A DNA stretch of 64,000 nucleotides from Tatumella morbirosei (GTDB taxonomy: Bacteria > Pseudomonadota > Gammaproteobacteria > Enterobacterales > Enterobacteriaceae): the NCBI RefSeq assembly GCF_000757425.2, contig NZ_JPKR02000004.1:310001-374000 (forward strand), read 5' to 3'. Below are positions 18,815-29,096 of this stretch, one piece after another. Under the pieces are notes generated by a model. That model did not search any database, was not told where the DNA came from, and saw only the letters and a program-made list of their open reading frames with translations. The translations under genes were made by a program, and so were the position numbers. How positions within the stretch are numbered: position 1 is the stretch's first letter; each line of letters opens with the position of its first letter.

Positions 18815-20791
18815 ATGTCTGACGACATGAAGACTATTAAGGGTTCGTCAGCAGGCGAACATGGGGAACTGCGCTCAATGCAGGAAGTTGCAGTGAATGA
18901 TCAGGAAGCCAGCCGGATGTTAAAGACCTATAACATCGCCTGGTGGGGGAATAACTATTATGACGTGAACGAACTCGGTCATATCAGTGTCTGCCCTAAT
19001 CCGGATAAACCTGAGGTGCGGGTTGACCTGGCGAAACTGGTGAAGGAACGTGAGGCCCAGGGCCAGCGTCTGCCGGCACTGTTTTGCTTCCCACAAATTC
19101 TGCAACACCGTCTGCGCTCTATTAACGCTGCGTTTAAGCGTGCGCGTGAATCCTTCGGCTATACCGGTGATTACTTCCTGGTGTATCCCATCAAGGTGAA
19201 CCAGCATAAGCGGGTCATCGAATCACTGATTAATTCCGGAGAACCGCTGGGGCTGGAAGCGGGTTCCAAAGCTGAACTGATGGCGGTGTTGGCACATGCC
19301 GGACAGACCCGTTCGGTGATTGTCTGTAACGGTTATAAAGACCGTGAATATATCCGCCTGGCCCTGATTGGTGAAAAGCTGGGCCATAAAGTCTATCTGG
19401 TTATCGAGAAGATGACTGAGGTGCGGCTGGTGCTGGAAGAAGCTGAACGCCTGAATGTGACACCGCGGCTGGGGATCCGTGCCCGGCTGGCTTCGCAGGG
19501 TTCCGGCAAATGGCAGTCAAGCGGGGGTGAAAAATCGAAGTTTGGTCTGTCAGCGTCTCAGGTACTGCAACTGGTAGACATTATGCGTAATGCCGGCCGG
19601 CTGGACAGCCTGCAACTGCTGCATTTCCACCTGGGGTCGCAGATGGCTAATATCCGCGATATTTCGACCGGGGTGCGTGAGTCTGCCCGTTTCTATGTGG
19701 AACTGGCAAAACTCGGCGTGAATATCAAATGCTTCGATGTGGGTGGCGGTCTGGGGGTTGACTATGAAGGTACCCGTTCTCAGTCTGACTGCTCAGTAAA
19801 CTACGGGCTGAACGAGTACGCCAATAACGTGATTTGGGCAATTGGCGGCGCCTGTGATGAACATGGTCTGGAGCACCCGACGGTTATTACTGAATCCGGG
19901 CGTGCCGTGACGGCTCATCATACCGTTCTGGTGTCGAATATTATTGGTGTGGAACGTAATGAATTTACCACCCCACAGGCCCCGGCAGAAGATGCTCCGC
20001 GACCTATCGTCAGTATGTGGGACACCTGGCAGGAGATGCATGAGCCTAATGTCCGTCGTTCGCTGCGCGAGTGGCTGCATGACAGCCAGATGGACCTGTC
20101 TGATATTCATACCGGTTACTCTGCAGGGACTTATGATCTGAATCAGCGGGCCTGGGCAGAACAGCTCTATCTCAGCATCTGTCATTACACCCGTCAGCAT
20201 CTGGACCCGAGCAACCGTGCCCACCGGCCGATTATCGATGAGTTGCAGGAACGGATGGCAGACAAGATCTATGTCAACTTCTCGCTGTTCCAGTCGATGC
20301 CGGATGCCTGGGGGATCGATCAGTTATTCCCGGTACTGCCGCTGGAAGGACTGAATAAATCGCCTGAACGTCGGGCGGTGCTGCTGGATATTACCTGCGA
20401 TTCAGACGGTACTATCGACCACTATGTGGATGGTGACGGTATTGCGACCACCATGCCGATGCCGGAATATGATGCTGAAAACCCACCGATGCTGGGCTTC
20501 TTTATGGTCGGTGCTTATCAGGAAATTCTTGGCAATATGCATAACCTGTTCGGTGATACCGAAGCGGTGAATGTTTATGCTTTCGATGACGGTTCGGTCG
20601 ATGTGGAATTGTCAGATGAAGGGGATACTGTCGCGGATATGCTGCAGTATGTTCAGCTGGATCCACGGGAATTACTGGAACTGTTCCATAAACAGGTCAA
20701 TGCCAGTGTTATCGAAGAGGAACTGCGCGATCAGTTCCTGTCAGAATTTGAAAGTGGTCTGTATGGTTACACTTATCTGGAAGATGAGTAA
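18815..20791 (+). CDS. speA: Biosynthetic arginine decarboxylase
   Basis: PLP enzyme of the alanine-racemase fold (group IV decarboxylase) that converts arginine to agmatine, the first step of the agmatine route to putrescine. The 658-residue product equals E. coli SpeA in length. The PLP lysine is K127 in YPIKVNQ, the glycine-rich phosphate site is [12 protein letters not shown], and the C-terminal active-site block is [19 protein letters not shown] stretch precedes the ATG. speB follows after a terminator, so the two may be only partly co-transcribed. Confidence 0.97.
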   Translation: MSDDMKTIKGSSAGEHGELRSMQEVAVNDQEASRMLKTYNIAWWGNNYYDVNELGHISVCPNPDKPEVRVDLAKLVKEREAQGQRLPALFCFPQILQHRLRSINAAFKRARESFGYTGDYFLVYPIKVNQHKRVIESLINSGEPLGLEAGSKAELMAVLAHAGQTRSVIVCNGYKDREYIRLALIGEKLGHKVYLVIEKMTEVRLVLEEAERLNVTPRLGIRARLASQGSGKWQSSGGEKSKFGLSASQVLQLVDIMRNAGRLDSLQLLHFHLGSQMANIRDISTGVRESARFYVELAKLGVNIKCFDVGGGLGVDYEGTRSQSDCSVNYGLNEYANNVIWAIGGACDEHGLEHPTVITESGRAVTAHHTVLVSNIIGVERNEFTTPQAPAEDAPRPIVSMWDTWQEMHEPNVRRSLREWLHDSQMDLSDIHTGYSAGTYDLNQRAWAEQLYLSICHYTRQHLDPSNRAHRPIIDELQERMADKIYVNFSLFQSMPDAWGIDQLFPVLPLEGLNKSPERRAVLLDITCDSDGTIDHYVDGDGIATTMPMPEYDAENPPMLGFFMVGAYQEILGNMHNLFGDTEAVNVYAFDDGSVDVELSDEGDTVADMLQYVQLDPRELLELFHKQVNASVIEEELRDQFLSEFESGLYGYTYLEDE

Positions 20792-20871
20792 CCCGTTACC
20801 GCGGCGGGCAATGGCTGAACGCATGATTAGTGATTGCAGTCATTGCAGCGAAATACCATAATCATCTATCG

Positions 20872-20912
20872 CCCTTGTGCGTCGGGTTTAACGACACACA
20901 AGGGTTTTTTTT
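20872..20912 (+). terminator. Rho-independent terminator after speA
   Basis: The stem CCCTTGTG / CACAAGGG, with a roughly 17-nt interior that can pair further (CGTC/GACG-like), is followed by eight T residues. It lies between speA and speB. Confidence 0.85.
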
Positions 20913-20983
20913 CGTCAAAATCAGGCCGGAATACTGCTCTTTTTCAGCAGATTACCGGTTTACGGAAATATAGAGGAACAACT

Positions 20984-21904
20984 ATGTACCATACCCTGGG
21001 TAATGAATATGACAACTCTCTGGTGTCTAATGCCTTTGGTTTTATGCGGTTTCCGCTGAATTTTCAGCCTTATAACAGCGATGCTGAATGGGTGATCACC
21101 GGGGTTCCTTTTGATGCTGCCACCTCTGGTCGTCCTGGCAGCCGCCTGGGCCCGGGCGCTATTCGCCAGATTTCCACCAATCTGGCGTGGGAAGGCTGCC
21201 GCTGGCCATGGGACTTTGATCTTCGTCAGCGCCTGAAGGTGATCGACTGTGGCGATCTGGTGTATGCCTTTGGCGATTCTCAGGATATGTCGACTAAACT
21301 GCAGGCCCATGCCGAAAAGCTGCTGGCTAACGGCAAACGCATGCTGACGTTTGGGGGTGACCACTATATTTCTCTGCCATTATTGCGGGCACATGCCAAA
21401 CATTTTGGCAAAATGGCGCTGGTACATTTTGATGCCCACACTGATACTTATTCGAACGGCCCGACCTTCGATCACGGTACCATGTTCTACCATGCGCCTA
21501 ACGAAGGACTGATCGATCCGAATCATTCGGTGCAGATTGGTATCCGGACCGAATATGACAAACAACTGGGATTCAACGTGCTGGACGCAGCCCGTGTCAA
21601 CGATCTGCCGGTAGACAGTATCCTGGCCGAAATTAAAAACACGGTCGGTGACCTGCCGGTGTATCTGACGTTTGATATTGACTGTCTGGACCCGGCACAT
21701 GCCCCGGGTACCGGAACCCCGGTAATAGGTGGCCTGACATCCGATAAAGCCGCTAAACTGGTGCGTGGATTACAGGGGCTGAATATCGTGGGTATGGATC
21801 TGGTGGAAGTGGCACCGGGTTATGATCACGCGGATATCACGGCTCTGGCCGCAGCGACACTGGCGCTGGATATGTTGCACGTACAGGCAGCGAACAAAGC
21901 ATAA
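20984..21904 (+). CDS. speB: Agmatinase
   Basis: Ureohydrolase with a dinuclear manganese centre that splits agmatine into putrescine and urea. The 306-residue protein, same length as E. coli SpeB, has the metal motifs [19 protein letters not shown] and [17 protein letters not shown] of the arginase/agmatinase family. The frame is open from 20834, across the terminator, but the ATG at 20984 carries AGAGGAACA upstream and starts [11 protein letters not shown], matching the family. Together with speA and speC it gives two routes to putrescine in this window. Confidence 0.96.
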   Translation: MYHTLGNEYDNSLVSNAFGFMRFPLNFQPYNSDAEWVITGVPFDAATSGRPGSRLGPGAIRQISTNLAWEGCRWPWDFDLRQRLKVIDCGDLVYAFGDSQDMSTKLQAHAEKLLANGKRMLTFGGDHYISLPLLRAHAKHFGKMALVHFDAHTDTYSNGPTFDHGTMFYHAPNEGLIDPNHSVQIGIRTEYDKQLGFNVLDAARVNDLPVDSILAEIKNTVGDLPVYLTFDIDCLDPAHAPGTGTPVIGGLTSDKAAKLVRGLQGLNIVGMDLVEVAPGYDHADITALAAATLALDMLHVQAANKA

Positions 21905-21962
21905 CTGACTTGTGTTCGTCTGCTGAAAAATGAAACGAACACCGAATGGGAAGGAGATTGAC

Positions 21963-22370
21963 ATGGGTTTACTGGATGAGCTGGTGGGTTCGCTGACTGG
22001 TGGTCAGCAAAATAATCTGGGCCAGTTACAGGCAGTCTGGAACTGGGTCCAGGAGCAGGGTGGAATTGAGGTGCTGATTCAGAAATTTCAGCAGGGTGGA
22101 CTGGGCGAGGTTTTATCTTCGTGGCTGAGTAATGGCTCTAACCAGCCGGTCAGCAGTGGTGATATTCAGTCTGCATTCAGCAATGAAGACTTGCAGTCAC
22201 TGGCAGATAAACTCGGTACTGACGTTAACGGCGCTTCCGGCACCTTATCTCAGTTGCTGCCACACCTGGTAGATAAAATCTCTCCACAGGGTGAAGTTCA
22301 TCCTGAAGCCACTAGCAGCAACAGCCAGCTGGACCTGGGATCGCTGGTGAATAGTATTTTCAAAGGCTGA
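21963..22370 (+). CDS. YidB family (DUF937) protein
   Basis: A 135-residue protein starting MGLLDELVGSLTGG, with the Gln-rich linker and the GGLGEVLSSWLSNGSNQPV and LPHLVDKISPQGE blocks of the YidB/DUF937 family. Function is unknown. The ATG at 21963 has AAGGAGATTG upstream, so the longer frame from 21930 is not used. It lies 58 nt after speB on the same strand and may be read from the same transcript. E. coli does not have this gene here. Confidence 0.85.
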   Translation: MGLLDELVGSLTGGQQNNLGQLQAVWNWVQEQGGIEVLIQKFQQGGLGEVLSSWLSNGSNQPVSSGDIQSAFSNEDLQSLADKLGTDVNGASGTLSQLLPHLVDKISPQGEVHPEATSSNSQLDLGSLVNSIFKG

Positions 22371-22389
22371 TAGCCGCCAGTGTCAATTC

Positions 22390-22420
22390 AGCCGGTCTTC
22401 TGCAAGCAGGCCGGCTTATT
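22390..22420 (+). terminator. Terminator after the YidB family gene
   Basis: The stem AGCCGG...CCGGCT, with two more near-pairs inside, is followed by TATTTCAT. Moderate strength. Confidence 0.55.
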
Positions 22421-22747
22421 TCATCACAGGCTTCAGCCAGCCGCAGACGTTTTTTCGCTCACCGGTGCCCTCAGAGCTATTTGGCGTAATATTCCCTGTC
22501 AACTGGCAACTATCCGGTGTGGTGAGGGTTTACACGGAAAATATTCCGCTATCATCGCTTCGGGCGGCAGATCTGTCGCCGAACTCGCATCAGTCGCACA
22601 ATTCGCCGTCTGCGGCATATACTTTTGCCCTGTTTTTCATGTACATTGAAGGACTAAAGTATTTCTGCCTTGCCTGATAATTGTTGATTTTCAATGAAAT
22701 AGCCAATTTCACTCAGGGAAGGCTTTTTGCCGATCTGGAGTTAAAAC
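22421..22747 (+). promoter_or_regulatory. Upstream region of tktA
   Basis: This 327-nt stretch has no convincing gene. Short open frames at 22380-22677 lack ribosome-binding sites and homology. Its last part is A+T-rich and should contain the tktA promoter; TCTGGAGTTAAAAC provides the ribosome-binding site of tktA. Confidence 0.4.
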
Positions 22748-24739
22748 ATGCCCTCACATAAAGAACTCGCCAATGCGATTCGCGCTCTCAGTATGGATGC
22801 CGTTCAGAAAGCCAATTCCGGTCACCCGGGTGCCCCTATGGGAATGGCGGACATCGCTGAAGTGTTATGGCGCGATTACCTGAACCATAACCCGCAGAAC
22901 CCGTCATGGAGTGATCGTGACCGCTTCGTGCTGTCCAACGGCCACGGCTCAATGCTGATTTACAGCCTGCTGCACCTCACCGGTTATGATCTGCCGATTC
23001 AGGAACTGGCGAACTTCCGTCAGCTGCACTCACGCACTCCGGGCCACCCGGAATACGGCTACACGCCGGGCGTTGAAACCACCACCGGCCCTCTGGGACA
23101 GGGGATTGCCAATGCCGTCGGTTTCGCGATTGCTGAACGCACCCTGGCGGCACAGTTTAACCGTCCGGGCCATGACATCGTCGATCACCACACCTACGTG
23201 TTTATGGGCGACGGCTGTATGATGGAAGGGATCTCTCACGAGGTCTGCTCACTGGCCGGCACCCTGAAACTCGGTAAGCTGATGGCGTTCTATGATGACA
23301 ACGGTATCTCTATCGATGGTCACACCGAAGGCTGGTTTACCGATGACACCGGACTGCGTTTTGAAGCTTACGGCTGGCATGTGATCCGTGGTATCGACGG
23401 TCACGACAGCGAAGCGGTGCGTAAAGCGATTGAAGAAGCCCGTAGCGTCACAGACAAGCCGTCACTGCTGATGTGTAAAACCGTGATTGGTTTCGGTTCA
23501 CCGAACAAAGCCGGAACTCACGATGCACACGGAGCCGCGCTGGGTAACGAAGAAATTGCACTGACCCGTAAACAGCTGGGCTGGAACTATCCTCCGTTTG
23601 AAATCCCTGCCGATATTTACGCGGCCTGGGATGCCAAAGCGGCCGGTCAGGAAAAAGAGCAGGCGTGGAACCAGAAATTTGCCGCTTACCGCGAAGCCTT
23701 CCCTGAGCTGGCCAAAGAGTATGAGCGTCGTACCACCAGCCAGCTGCCGGCCAACTGGCAGGCAGAATCTCAGAAATATATTGAGCAACTGCAGGCGAAT
23801 CCGGCGAATATCGCCAGCCGTAAAGCCTCACAGAATGCGATTGAATCTTTCGGCAAACTGCTGCCGGAATACCTGGGCGGCTCTGCTGACCTGGCGCCAA
23901 GCAACCTGACCATGTGGTCCGGCTCCAAACCGATTAACGAAGACCCGGCCGGTAACTACATCCATTACGGTGTCCGTGAATTCGGTATGACCGCGATTGC
24001 TAACGGTCTGGCTCTGCACGGTGGTTTCCTGCCATACACCGCCACCTTCCTGATGTTCGTGGAATATGCCCGTAACGCGGCGCGCATGGCCGCCCTGATG
24101 AAAATCCGTCAGGTACTGGTCTATACCCATGACTCCATCGGTCTGGGTGAAGACGGCCCGACTCATCAGCCGGTAGAGCAACTGGCCAGCCTGCGCACCA
24201 CGCCTAATATGAGCACCTGGCGTCCGTGTGACCAGGTGGAATCTGCCGTGGCCTGGAAATATGCCATTGAACGTCAGGAAGGACCGAGCGCCCTGATTTT
24301 CTCCCGCCAGAACCTGACCCAGCAGCCGCGCAGCGCAGAGCAGCTGGCGAACGTGGCCCGCGGCGGTTATATCCTGAAAGACAGTGAAGGCCAGCCGGAA
24401 CTGATCCTGATTGCGACCGGTTCAGAGGTTTCTCTGGCGGTGGACGCGGCAGACAAACTGACTGCTGAAGGGCGTAAAGTGCGGGTGGTTTCTATGCCAT
24501 CCACCGATACCTTCGACAAACAGGATGCGGCGTACCGTGAATCTGTACTGCCTGCGGCGGTCAGCGCCCGTGTGGCGGTGGAAGCAGGAATCGCCGACTA
24601 CTGGTACAAATATACCGGTCTGAACGGTGCGATTGTGGGAATGACCACCTTCGGTGAATCTGCTCCGGCGGACCTGCTGTTTAAAGAGTTCGGCTTTACC
24701 GTAGATAACGTGGTGGCGAAAGCGAAAGCGATTCTGTAA
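22748..24739 (+). CDS. tktA: Transketolase 1
   Basis: Thiamine-diphosphate enzyme that moves two-carbon ketol units in the non-oxidative pentose phosphate pathway. The 663 residues match E. coli TktA (663 aa) throughout. The ThDP motif begins [12 protein letters not shown] and ends in the conserved DDNGISIDG. The substrate-phosphate histidine lies in SGHPGAPMG, and the pyrimidine-domain catalytic Glu is in [11 protein letters not shown]. Codon use is strongly biased, as for a highly expressed gene. The isozyme TktB is the alternative; the link to epd-pgk-fbaA supports tktA. Confidence 0.96.
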   Translation: MPSHKELANAIRALSMDAVQKANSGHPGAPMGMADIAEVLWRDYLNHNPQNPSWSDRDRFVLSNGHGSMLIYSLLHLTGYDLPIQELANFRQLHSRTPGHPEYGYTPGVETTTGPLGQGIANAVGFAIAERTLAAQFNRPGHDIVDHHTYVFMGDGCMMEGISHEVCSLAGTLKLGKLMAFYDDNGISIDGHTEGWFTDDTGLRFEAYGWHVIRGIDGHDSEAVRKAIEEARSVTDKPSLLMCKTVIGFGSPNKAGTHDAHGAALGNEEIALTRKQLGWNYPPFEIPADIYAAWDAKAAGQEKEQAWNQKFAAYREAFPELAKEYERRTTSQLPANWQAESQKYIEQLQANPANIASRKASQNAIESFGKLLPEYLGGSADLAPSNLTMWSGSKPINEDPAGNYIHYGVREFGMTAIANGLALHGGFLPYTATFLMFVEYARNAARMAALMKIRQVLVYTHDSIGLGEDGPTHQPVEQLASLRTTPNMSTWRPCDQVESAVAWKYAIERQEGPSALIFSRQNLTQQPRSAEQLANVARGGYILKDSEGQPELILIATGSEVSLAVDAADKLTAEGRKVRVVSMPSTDTFDKQDAAYRESVLPAAVSARVAVEAGIADYWYKYTGLNGAIVGMTTFGESAPADLLFKEFGFTVDNVVAKAKAIL

Positions 24740-24764
24740 CGGCACTTTCCGTCAGCGTAAATTT

Positions 24765-24797
24765 CAGCATGGCAGATCTCTGCCATGCTGTTTTTTT
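24765..24797 (+). terminator. Rho-independent terminator of tktA
   Basis: A perfect 12-bp stem, CAGCATGGCAGA / TCTGCCATGCTG, with a 2-nt centre is followed by seven T residues. Confidence 0.92.
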
Positions 24798-25058
24798 AAC
24801 TGTAGCCGGCAGCAGCTAACTGTTTTTTTTATGCACAGTCATTGGTTAAAAATGTGAAGTTGATCGAAATATTAAGATCCCGGTTGATCTCAGTCATTCC
24901 CCGGTGACATGGCATGATTTATTCTCAGCTGAAGCGTTTCAGTTGGGCTGGTTCACTAGCATCAGTGGTTTGATTATTCTGCTGATGTCTTCAGACTGAC
25001 AGAGGCTGTGACGGTCGCGGAGCGTACCGTGGCGGCAGTTTAAGGTAATGGTAGTGAA
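24798..25058 (+). promoter_or_regulatory. Upstream region of the epd-pgk-fbaA operon
   Basis: No gene is supported in these 261 nt. A TGTGA-N6-TCGAA at 24853-24868 is a half-matching CRP-like site, of interest because E. coli epd is CRP-controlled, but it is weak. An AAGG lies about 13 nt before the epd ATG. Confidence 0.3.
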
Positions 25059-26078
25059 ATGACCATCAGAATTGCTATTAATGGTTTTGGACGTATTGGC
25101 CGGGGTGTGCTGCGGGCGCTGTATGAAAGCGGACGCCATACCGAAATTTCGGTCATCGCAATCAATGAGCTGGCTGACAGTGAAGGGATTGTCCATTTAC
25201 TGAAATACGATACCAGCCATGGTCGCTTCGCTTATGAGGTCCGGCTGGAAGATGAATTGCTGAAAGTGGGCCGCGACACCATTCGCCTGCTGCATCAACC
25301 CCTGATTAAAGATTTACCGTGGTCTGAGCTGGATATCGATATTGTCCTGGACTGTACCGGTAAATATGGCAGCCGTGCCGATGGCGAAGCACATCTGGCA
25401 GTCGGTGCCAAAAAGGTCTTGTTCTCGCACCCCGGAGGCAATGACCTGGATGCGACCGTGGTGTTTGGTGTCAATCACCAGTCGCTGCGGGAACAGGACC
25501 GGATAGTGTCGAATGCTTCCTGCACCACCAACTGTATTATTCCGGTGATTAAATTGCTGGATGATGCTTTCAGTATCGTGTCGGGAACCGTCACCACTAT
25601 CCATTCATCGATGCACGATCAACAGGTCCTGGATGCATACCATGAGGATTTACGTCGGACCCGGGCCGCGAGTCAGTCGATTATCCCGGTAGATACCAAA
25701 CTGGCGGCCGGGATTACACGGATACTTCCGAAATTTTCGGACCGGTTTGAAGCGATAGCGGTTCGCGTCCCGGTGATTAACGTGACGGCGATTGACCTGA
25801 GCGTGACACTGGAAACGGCAGTCTCTGCCGCAGAAGTTAATGCCGTGTTGCAAAACGCTGCTCACGGGGTATTTCGTGGTATAGTCGACTATACGGAATT
25901 ACCGTTAGTTTCTGTCGATTTTAACCATGATCCGCACAGTGCCATCGTGGATGGTACGCAGACCCGGGTCAGTGGTCAGCACCTGGTGAAAACCCTGGTA
26001 TGGTGCGATAACGAATGGGGCTTTGCTAACCGGATGCTGGATACTACGTTAGCAATGTCTGCAGGTAATTTCAGGTAA
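25059..26078 (+). CDS. epd: D-erythrose-4-phosphate dehydrogenase
   Basis: GAPDH-family NAD enzyme that oxidises erythrose 4-phosphate to 4-phosphoerythronate in the pyridoxal phosphate pathway. The 339 residues equal E. coli Epd. It has the NAD-binding [15 protein letters not shown] at the N-terminus and the catalytic Cys in [11 protein letters not shown] (around residue 155). The Epd-type [13 protein letters not shown] replaces the GAPDH substrate loop. First gene of epd-pgk-fbaA. The product ties the pentose phosphate pathway (tktA, rpiA) to vitamin B6 needed by SpeA, SpeC, YggS and GcvP. Confidence 0.95.
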   Translation: MTIRIAINGFGRIGRGVLRALYESGRHTEISVIAINELADSEGIVHLLKYDTSHGRFAYEVRLEDELLKVGRDTIRLLHQPLIKDLPWSELDIDIVLDCTGKYGSRADGEAHLAVGAKKVLFSHPGGNDLDATVVFGVNHQSLREQDRIVSNASCTTNCIIPVIKLLDDAFSIVSGTVTTIHSSMHDQQVLDAYHEDLRRTRAASQSIIPVDTKLAAGITRILPKFSDRFEAIAVRVPVINVTAIDLSVTLETAVSAAEVNAVLQNAAHGVFRGIVDYTELPLVSVDFNHDPHSAIVDGTQTRVSGQHLVKTLVWCDNEWGFANRMLDTTLAMSAGNFR

Positions 26079-26128
26079 GGCGCGCTTGCGTCTGGCAAAA
26101 CTTATGAGAGTTAACGAGAGGATTCACC

Positions 26129-27292
26129 ATGTCTGTAATTAAAATGACCGATCTGGATCTTGCGGGTAAACGTGTACTGATTCGTGCCGACCTTAATGTG
26201 CCGGTAAAAGAAGGGAAAGTTACATCAGATGCCCGTATTCGTGCATCACTACCCACGATTGAATCGGCGCTGAAGCAGGGTGCGAAAGTGATGGTGACCT
26301 CGCATCTGGGTCGTCCGACGGAAGGTGAGTACAACGAAGAATTCTCCCTGTTGCCGGTGGTGAACTACCTGAAAGATAAACTGAGTGGTACCAGCGTGAA
26401 ACTGGCAAAAGATTACCTGGACGGTGTTGATGTGCAGGCCGGTGAGCTGGTAGTGCTGGAAAATGTCCGTTTCAACAAGGGCGAGAAGAAAGACGACGAG
26501 ACCCTGTCTAAAAAATACGCGGCGCTGTGTGATGTGTTCGTGATGGATGCTTTTGGTACCGCACACCGTGCTCAGGCATCCACTCACGGTGTGGGTAAAT
26601 TCGCGCCAATCGCCTGTGCCGGCCCACTGCTGTCAGCAGAACTGGAAGCCCTGGGTAAAGCAATGAGTAATCCGGCTCGTCCGATGGTTGCTGTGGTTGG
26701 CGGGTCAAAAGTCTCTACCAAGTTTGATGTGCTGCAGTCTCTGGTCAATATTGCCGACACGGTGATTGTCGGTGGCGGTATCGCCAATACCTTCGTGGCT
26801 ATCGATAATAAGGTCGGTAAATCACTCTACGAACCAGAATTTGTCGACGCAGCGAAAAAACTGCGCGATCAGTATGGTATCCCGGTGCCAGTTGACTCCC
26901 GTGTAGGTACAGAGTTTTCTGAAACCGCACCTGCTACCGTGAAAAAAGTGTCTGAAGTTCAGGACGACGAAGAGATCATGGATTTCGGTGACGAAACCGC
27001 GCAGGCGATGGCGAAGATCCTTAAAGAAGCCAAAACCATTCTGTGGAACGGTCCGGTGGGGGTCTTCGAGTTCCCTAACTTCCGTAAAGGCACCGAAATT
27101 GTGGCGAATGCGATTGCTGACAGTGAAGCATTCTCTGTAGCCGGTGGCGGCGATACTCTGGCCGCGATTGACCTGTTCGGTATTGAGAACAAAATCTCTT
27201 ACATCTCAACCGGCGGCGGCGCATTCCTGGAATTTGTTGAAGGCAAAAAACTTCCGGCAGTTGCTATGCTGGAAGAGCGCGCAAAACAGTAA
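26129..27292 (+). CDS. pgk: Phosphoglycerate kinase
   Basis: Glycolytic enzyme that transfers the acyl phosphate of 1,3-bisphosphoglycerate to ADP. The 387-residue protein has the two-lobed PGK fold: N-terminal substrate signature [11 protein letters not shown], basic [10 protein letters not shown], central [10 protein letters not shown], and the C-terminal nucleotide-binding [10 protein letters not shown] and AGGGDT. Length equals E. coli Pgk. AGAGGATTCACC precedes the ATG. Spacing to epd is 50 nt and to fbaA 86 nt. Confidence 0.97.
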   Translation: MSVIKMTDLDLAGKRVLIRADLNVPVKEGKVTSDARIRASLPTIESALKQGAKVMVTSHLGRPTEGEYNEEFSLLPVVNYLKDKLSGTSVKLAKDYLDGVDVQAGELVVLENVRFNKGEKKDDETLSKKYAALCDVFVMDAFGTAHRAQASTHGVGKFAPIACAGPLLSAELEALGKAMSNPARPMVAVVGGSKVSTKFDVLQSLVNIADTVIVGGGIANTFVAIDNKVGKSLYEPEFVDAAKKLRDQYGIPVPVDSRVGTEFSETAPATVKKVSEVQDDEEIMDFGDETAQAMAKILKEAKTILWNGPVGVFEFPNFRKGTEIVANAIADSEAFSVAGGGDTLAAIDLFGIENKISYISTGGGAFLEFVEGKKLPAVAMLEERAKQ

Positions 27293-27378
27293 TTCAGCAG
27301 CAGGTGCGGCCCGCTGGCTGCACCGATTTTGCCCGATTGACGGGCTTCCGTTTACGGCCAACGAAACAGGACAACGTT

Positions 27379-28458
27379 ATGTCTAAAATTTTTGATTTCG
27401 TAAAACCTGGTGTAGTTACTGGCGAAGATGTGCAGAAGATCTTCAAAGTAGCCAAAGAAAATCACTTTGCTCTGCCGGCAGTTAACTGTGTAGGCAGCGA
27501 CTCAATCAATGCGGTACTGGAAGCTGCGGCGAAAGCCAAAGCACCGGTCATTATTCAGTTTTCTAACGGCGGTGCTGCGTTTATTGCCGGTAAAGGCTAT
27601 AAAACTGACAAACCTCAGGGTGCGTCAATCATGGGAGCCATTGCCGGTGCGCATCACGTGCATCTGATGGCAGAAGCCTATGGTGTGCCGGTGATCCTGC
27701 ATACCGACCACTGTGCGAAGAAATTACTGCCGTGGATCGACGGGCTGCTGGATGCAGGTGAAGCGCACTTTGCAAAAACCGGTAAACCCCTGTTCTCTTC
27801 TCATATGATTGACCTGTCAGAAGAGTCACTGGAAGAAAATATCGAGATCAGCAGTAAGTACCTGGCCCGTATGGCTAAGATGGGTATGACACTGGAAATT
27901 GAACTGGGTTGTACCGGTGGCGAAGAAGATGGTGTCGACAACTCTCACCTGGATAACTCCGCGCTGTATACCCAGCCTGAAGATGTTGATTATGCCTATA
28001 CCAAACTGAATGCTATCAGCCCGAACTTCACTATCGCGGCTTCATTCGGTAACGTTCACGGTGTCTATAAACCAGGTAACGTTCAGCTGACTCCAAAAAT
28101 TCTGCGTAACTCTCAGGATTATGTGAGCGAGAAACACGGTCTGCCGCACAATGCCCTGAATTTTGTTTTCCACGGGGGTTCTGGTTCTTCTGCGGAAGAG
28201 ATTAAAGAATCTATCGGTTACGGTGTGATTAAAATGAACATCGATACCGACACTCAGTGGGCGAACTGGCACGGTATTCTGGAGTTCTATAAAAAGAACG
28301 AAGGCTACCTGCAGTCACAGCTGGGTAACCCGGAAGGCGAAGATAAACCAAACAAAAAATACTATGACCCGCGCGTTTGGTTACGTGCTGCTCAGAGTTC
28401 TATGGTTGTTCGTCTGGAACAGGCCTTTAAAGAACTTAACGCTATCGACCGTTTGTAA
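27379..28458 (+). CDS. fbaA: Class II fructose-bisphosphate aldolase
   Basis: Zinc-dependent aldolase that splits fructose 1,6-bisphosphate. The 359-residue product matches E. coli FbaA (359 aa). It has the zinc-site HTDHCAKK around residue 108, the conserved ELGCTGGEEDG loop, NVHGVYKPGNVQL, and the phosphate-binding FHGGSGSS segment. The ATG at 27379 is used rather than the open frame from 27304, because homology starts at MSKIFDFVKPG and ACAGGACAACGTT lies upstream. Confidence 0.97.
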   Translation: MSKIFDFVKPGVVTGEDVQKIFKVAKENHFALPAVNCVGSDSINAVLEAAAKAKAPVIIQFSNGGAAFIAGKGYKTDKPQGASIMGAIAGAHHVHLMAEAYGVPVILHTDHCAKKLLPWIDGLLDAGEAHFAKTGKPLFSSHMIDLSEESLEENIEISSKYLARMAKMGMTLEIELGCTGGEEDGVDNSHLDNSALYTQPEDVDYAYTKLNAISPNFTIAASFGNVHGVYKPGNVQLTPKILRNSQDYVSEKHGLPHNALNFVFHGGSGSSAEEIKESIGYGVIKMNIDTDTQWANWHGILEFYKKNEGYLQSQLGNPEGEDKPNKKYYDPRVWLRAAQSSMVVRLEQAFKELNAIDRL

Positions 28459-28479
28459 TCACTCAGAGGGTCAGAGAAA

Positions 28480-28506
28480 GCCTGCCGGTTGGCAGGCGTT
28501 TTTTTT
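28480..28506 (+). terminator. Rho-independent terminator of the epd-pgk-fbaA operon
   Basis: A perfect 7-bp stem, GCCTGCC / GGCAGGC, with loop GGTT is followed by G and eight T residues, ending the operon 21 nt after the fbaA stop. Confidence 0.92.
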
Positions 28507-28581
28507 GCGCCATGACCGGTCGCTTAACGCTTACCGGCCCTCTGCATCGGCTAAGTTGTCGCGGGGACCAGTGCTTTATTT

Positions 28582-28648
28582 TATATCGTTCGATATATAA
28601 TTAATTGACAATTGGCGTGGTGTCCCATAAATTTATATCGATCGGTAT
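28582..28648 (+). promoter_or_regulatory. Strong sigma-70 promoter framed by two palindromic operators
   Basis: A consensus TTGACA at 28605-28610 and TAAATT at 28628-28633 are separated by exactly 17 bp. Just upstream lies the perfect palindrome TATATCG-TT-CGATATA (28582-28597). Overlapping the expected transcription start is a second copy, TATATCG-AT-CGGTATT (28634-28649), with 5 of 7 matching arm positions. The centres are 52 bp apart. The layout suggests repression by a dimeric regulator encoded elsewhere; its family cannot be named from the site alone. Confidence 0.65.
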
Positions 28649-28762
28649 TTAAATCATGCCGCGTCAATGTTTAACATCTCACTTGCCGGCGACAGCAGAA
28701 TAAACCCGCAGTATCCACCGGCCTGTCGCCGGTTCATTCACTCTGTTTTTCCGGAAATCACT

Positions 28763-29080
28763 ATGCACAATTTATCGTCACAGGTTATCGTCTATGTTAC
28801 CTATCAGGGTACTGCTGACAGCCGGTTTGACCGGCGTTACTACACTGAACATCATCTGCCGTTGGTCATGCGGGCATGGCAACAGTACGGACTGGAGAGT
28901 GTCAGCGCCTTTTTTCCTGCAGAGACACGTCCCGGAACCCTGGCGATTTGCGAATGTATCTTTCGCGATGAACAGGCGGTTCAACAGGCGTTTAATGCCG
29001 AAGATGTCATGGGGGTAATACAGGACGTCCCGAAGTTTACCGATCTTATTCCTGCCCGTATCCGCGGCGTATCTTTGTAA
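28763..29080 (+). CDS. EthD family (dimeric alpha-beta barrel) protein
   Basis: A 105-residue protein whose core resembles EthD-type ferredoxin-like proteins: YVTYQG near the N-terminus, then YYTEHHLPLVMRAW, in which the histidines follow the usual F/Y-x-x-x-H-x-P-L pattern. EthD proteins often accompany oxidoreductases, and most have no assigned reaction. The ATG at 28763 is chosen because homology starts there and GGAAATC lies upstream; the frame is open from 28667. It is the first gene of a two-gene unit inserted between fbaA and mscS. Confidence 0.8.
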   Translation: MHNLSSQVIVYVTYQGTADSRFDRRYYTEHHLPLVMRAWQQYGLESVSAFFPAETRPGTLAICECIFRDEQAVQQAFNAEDVMGVIQDVPKFTDLIPARIRGVSL

Positions 29081-29096
29081 TCAGAAGGAGTGTGTG

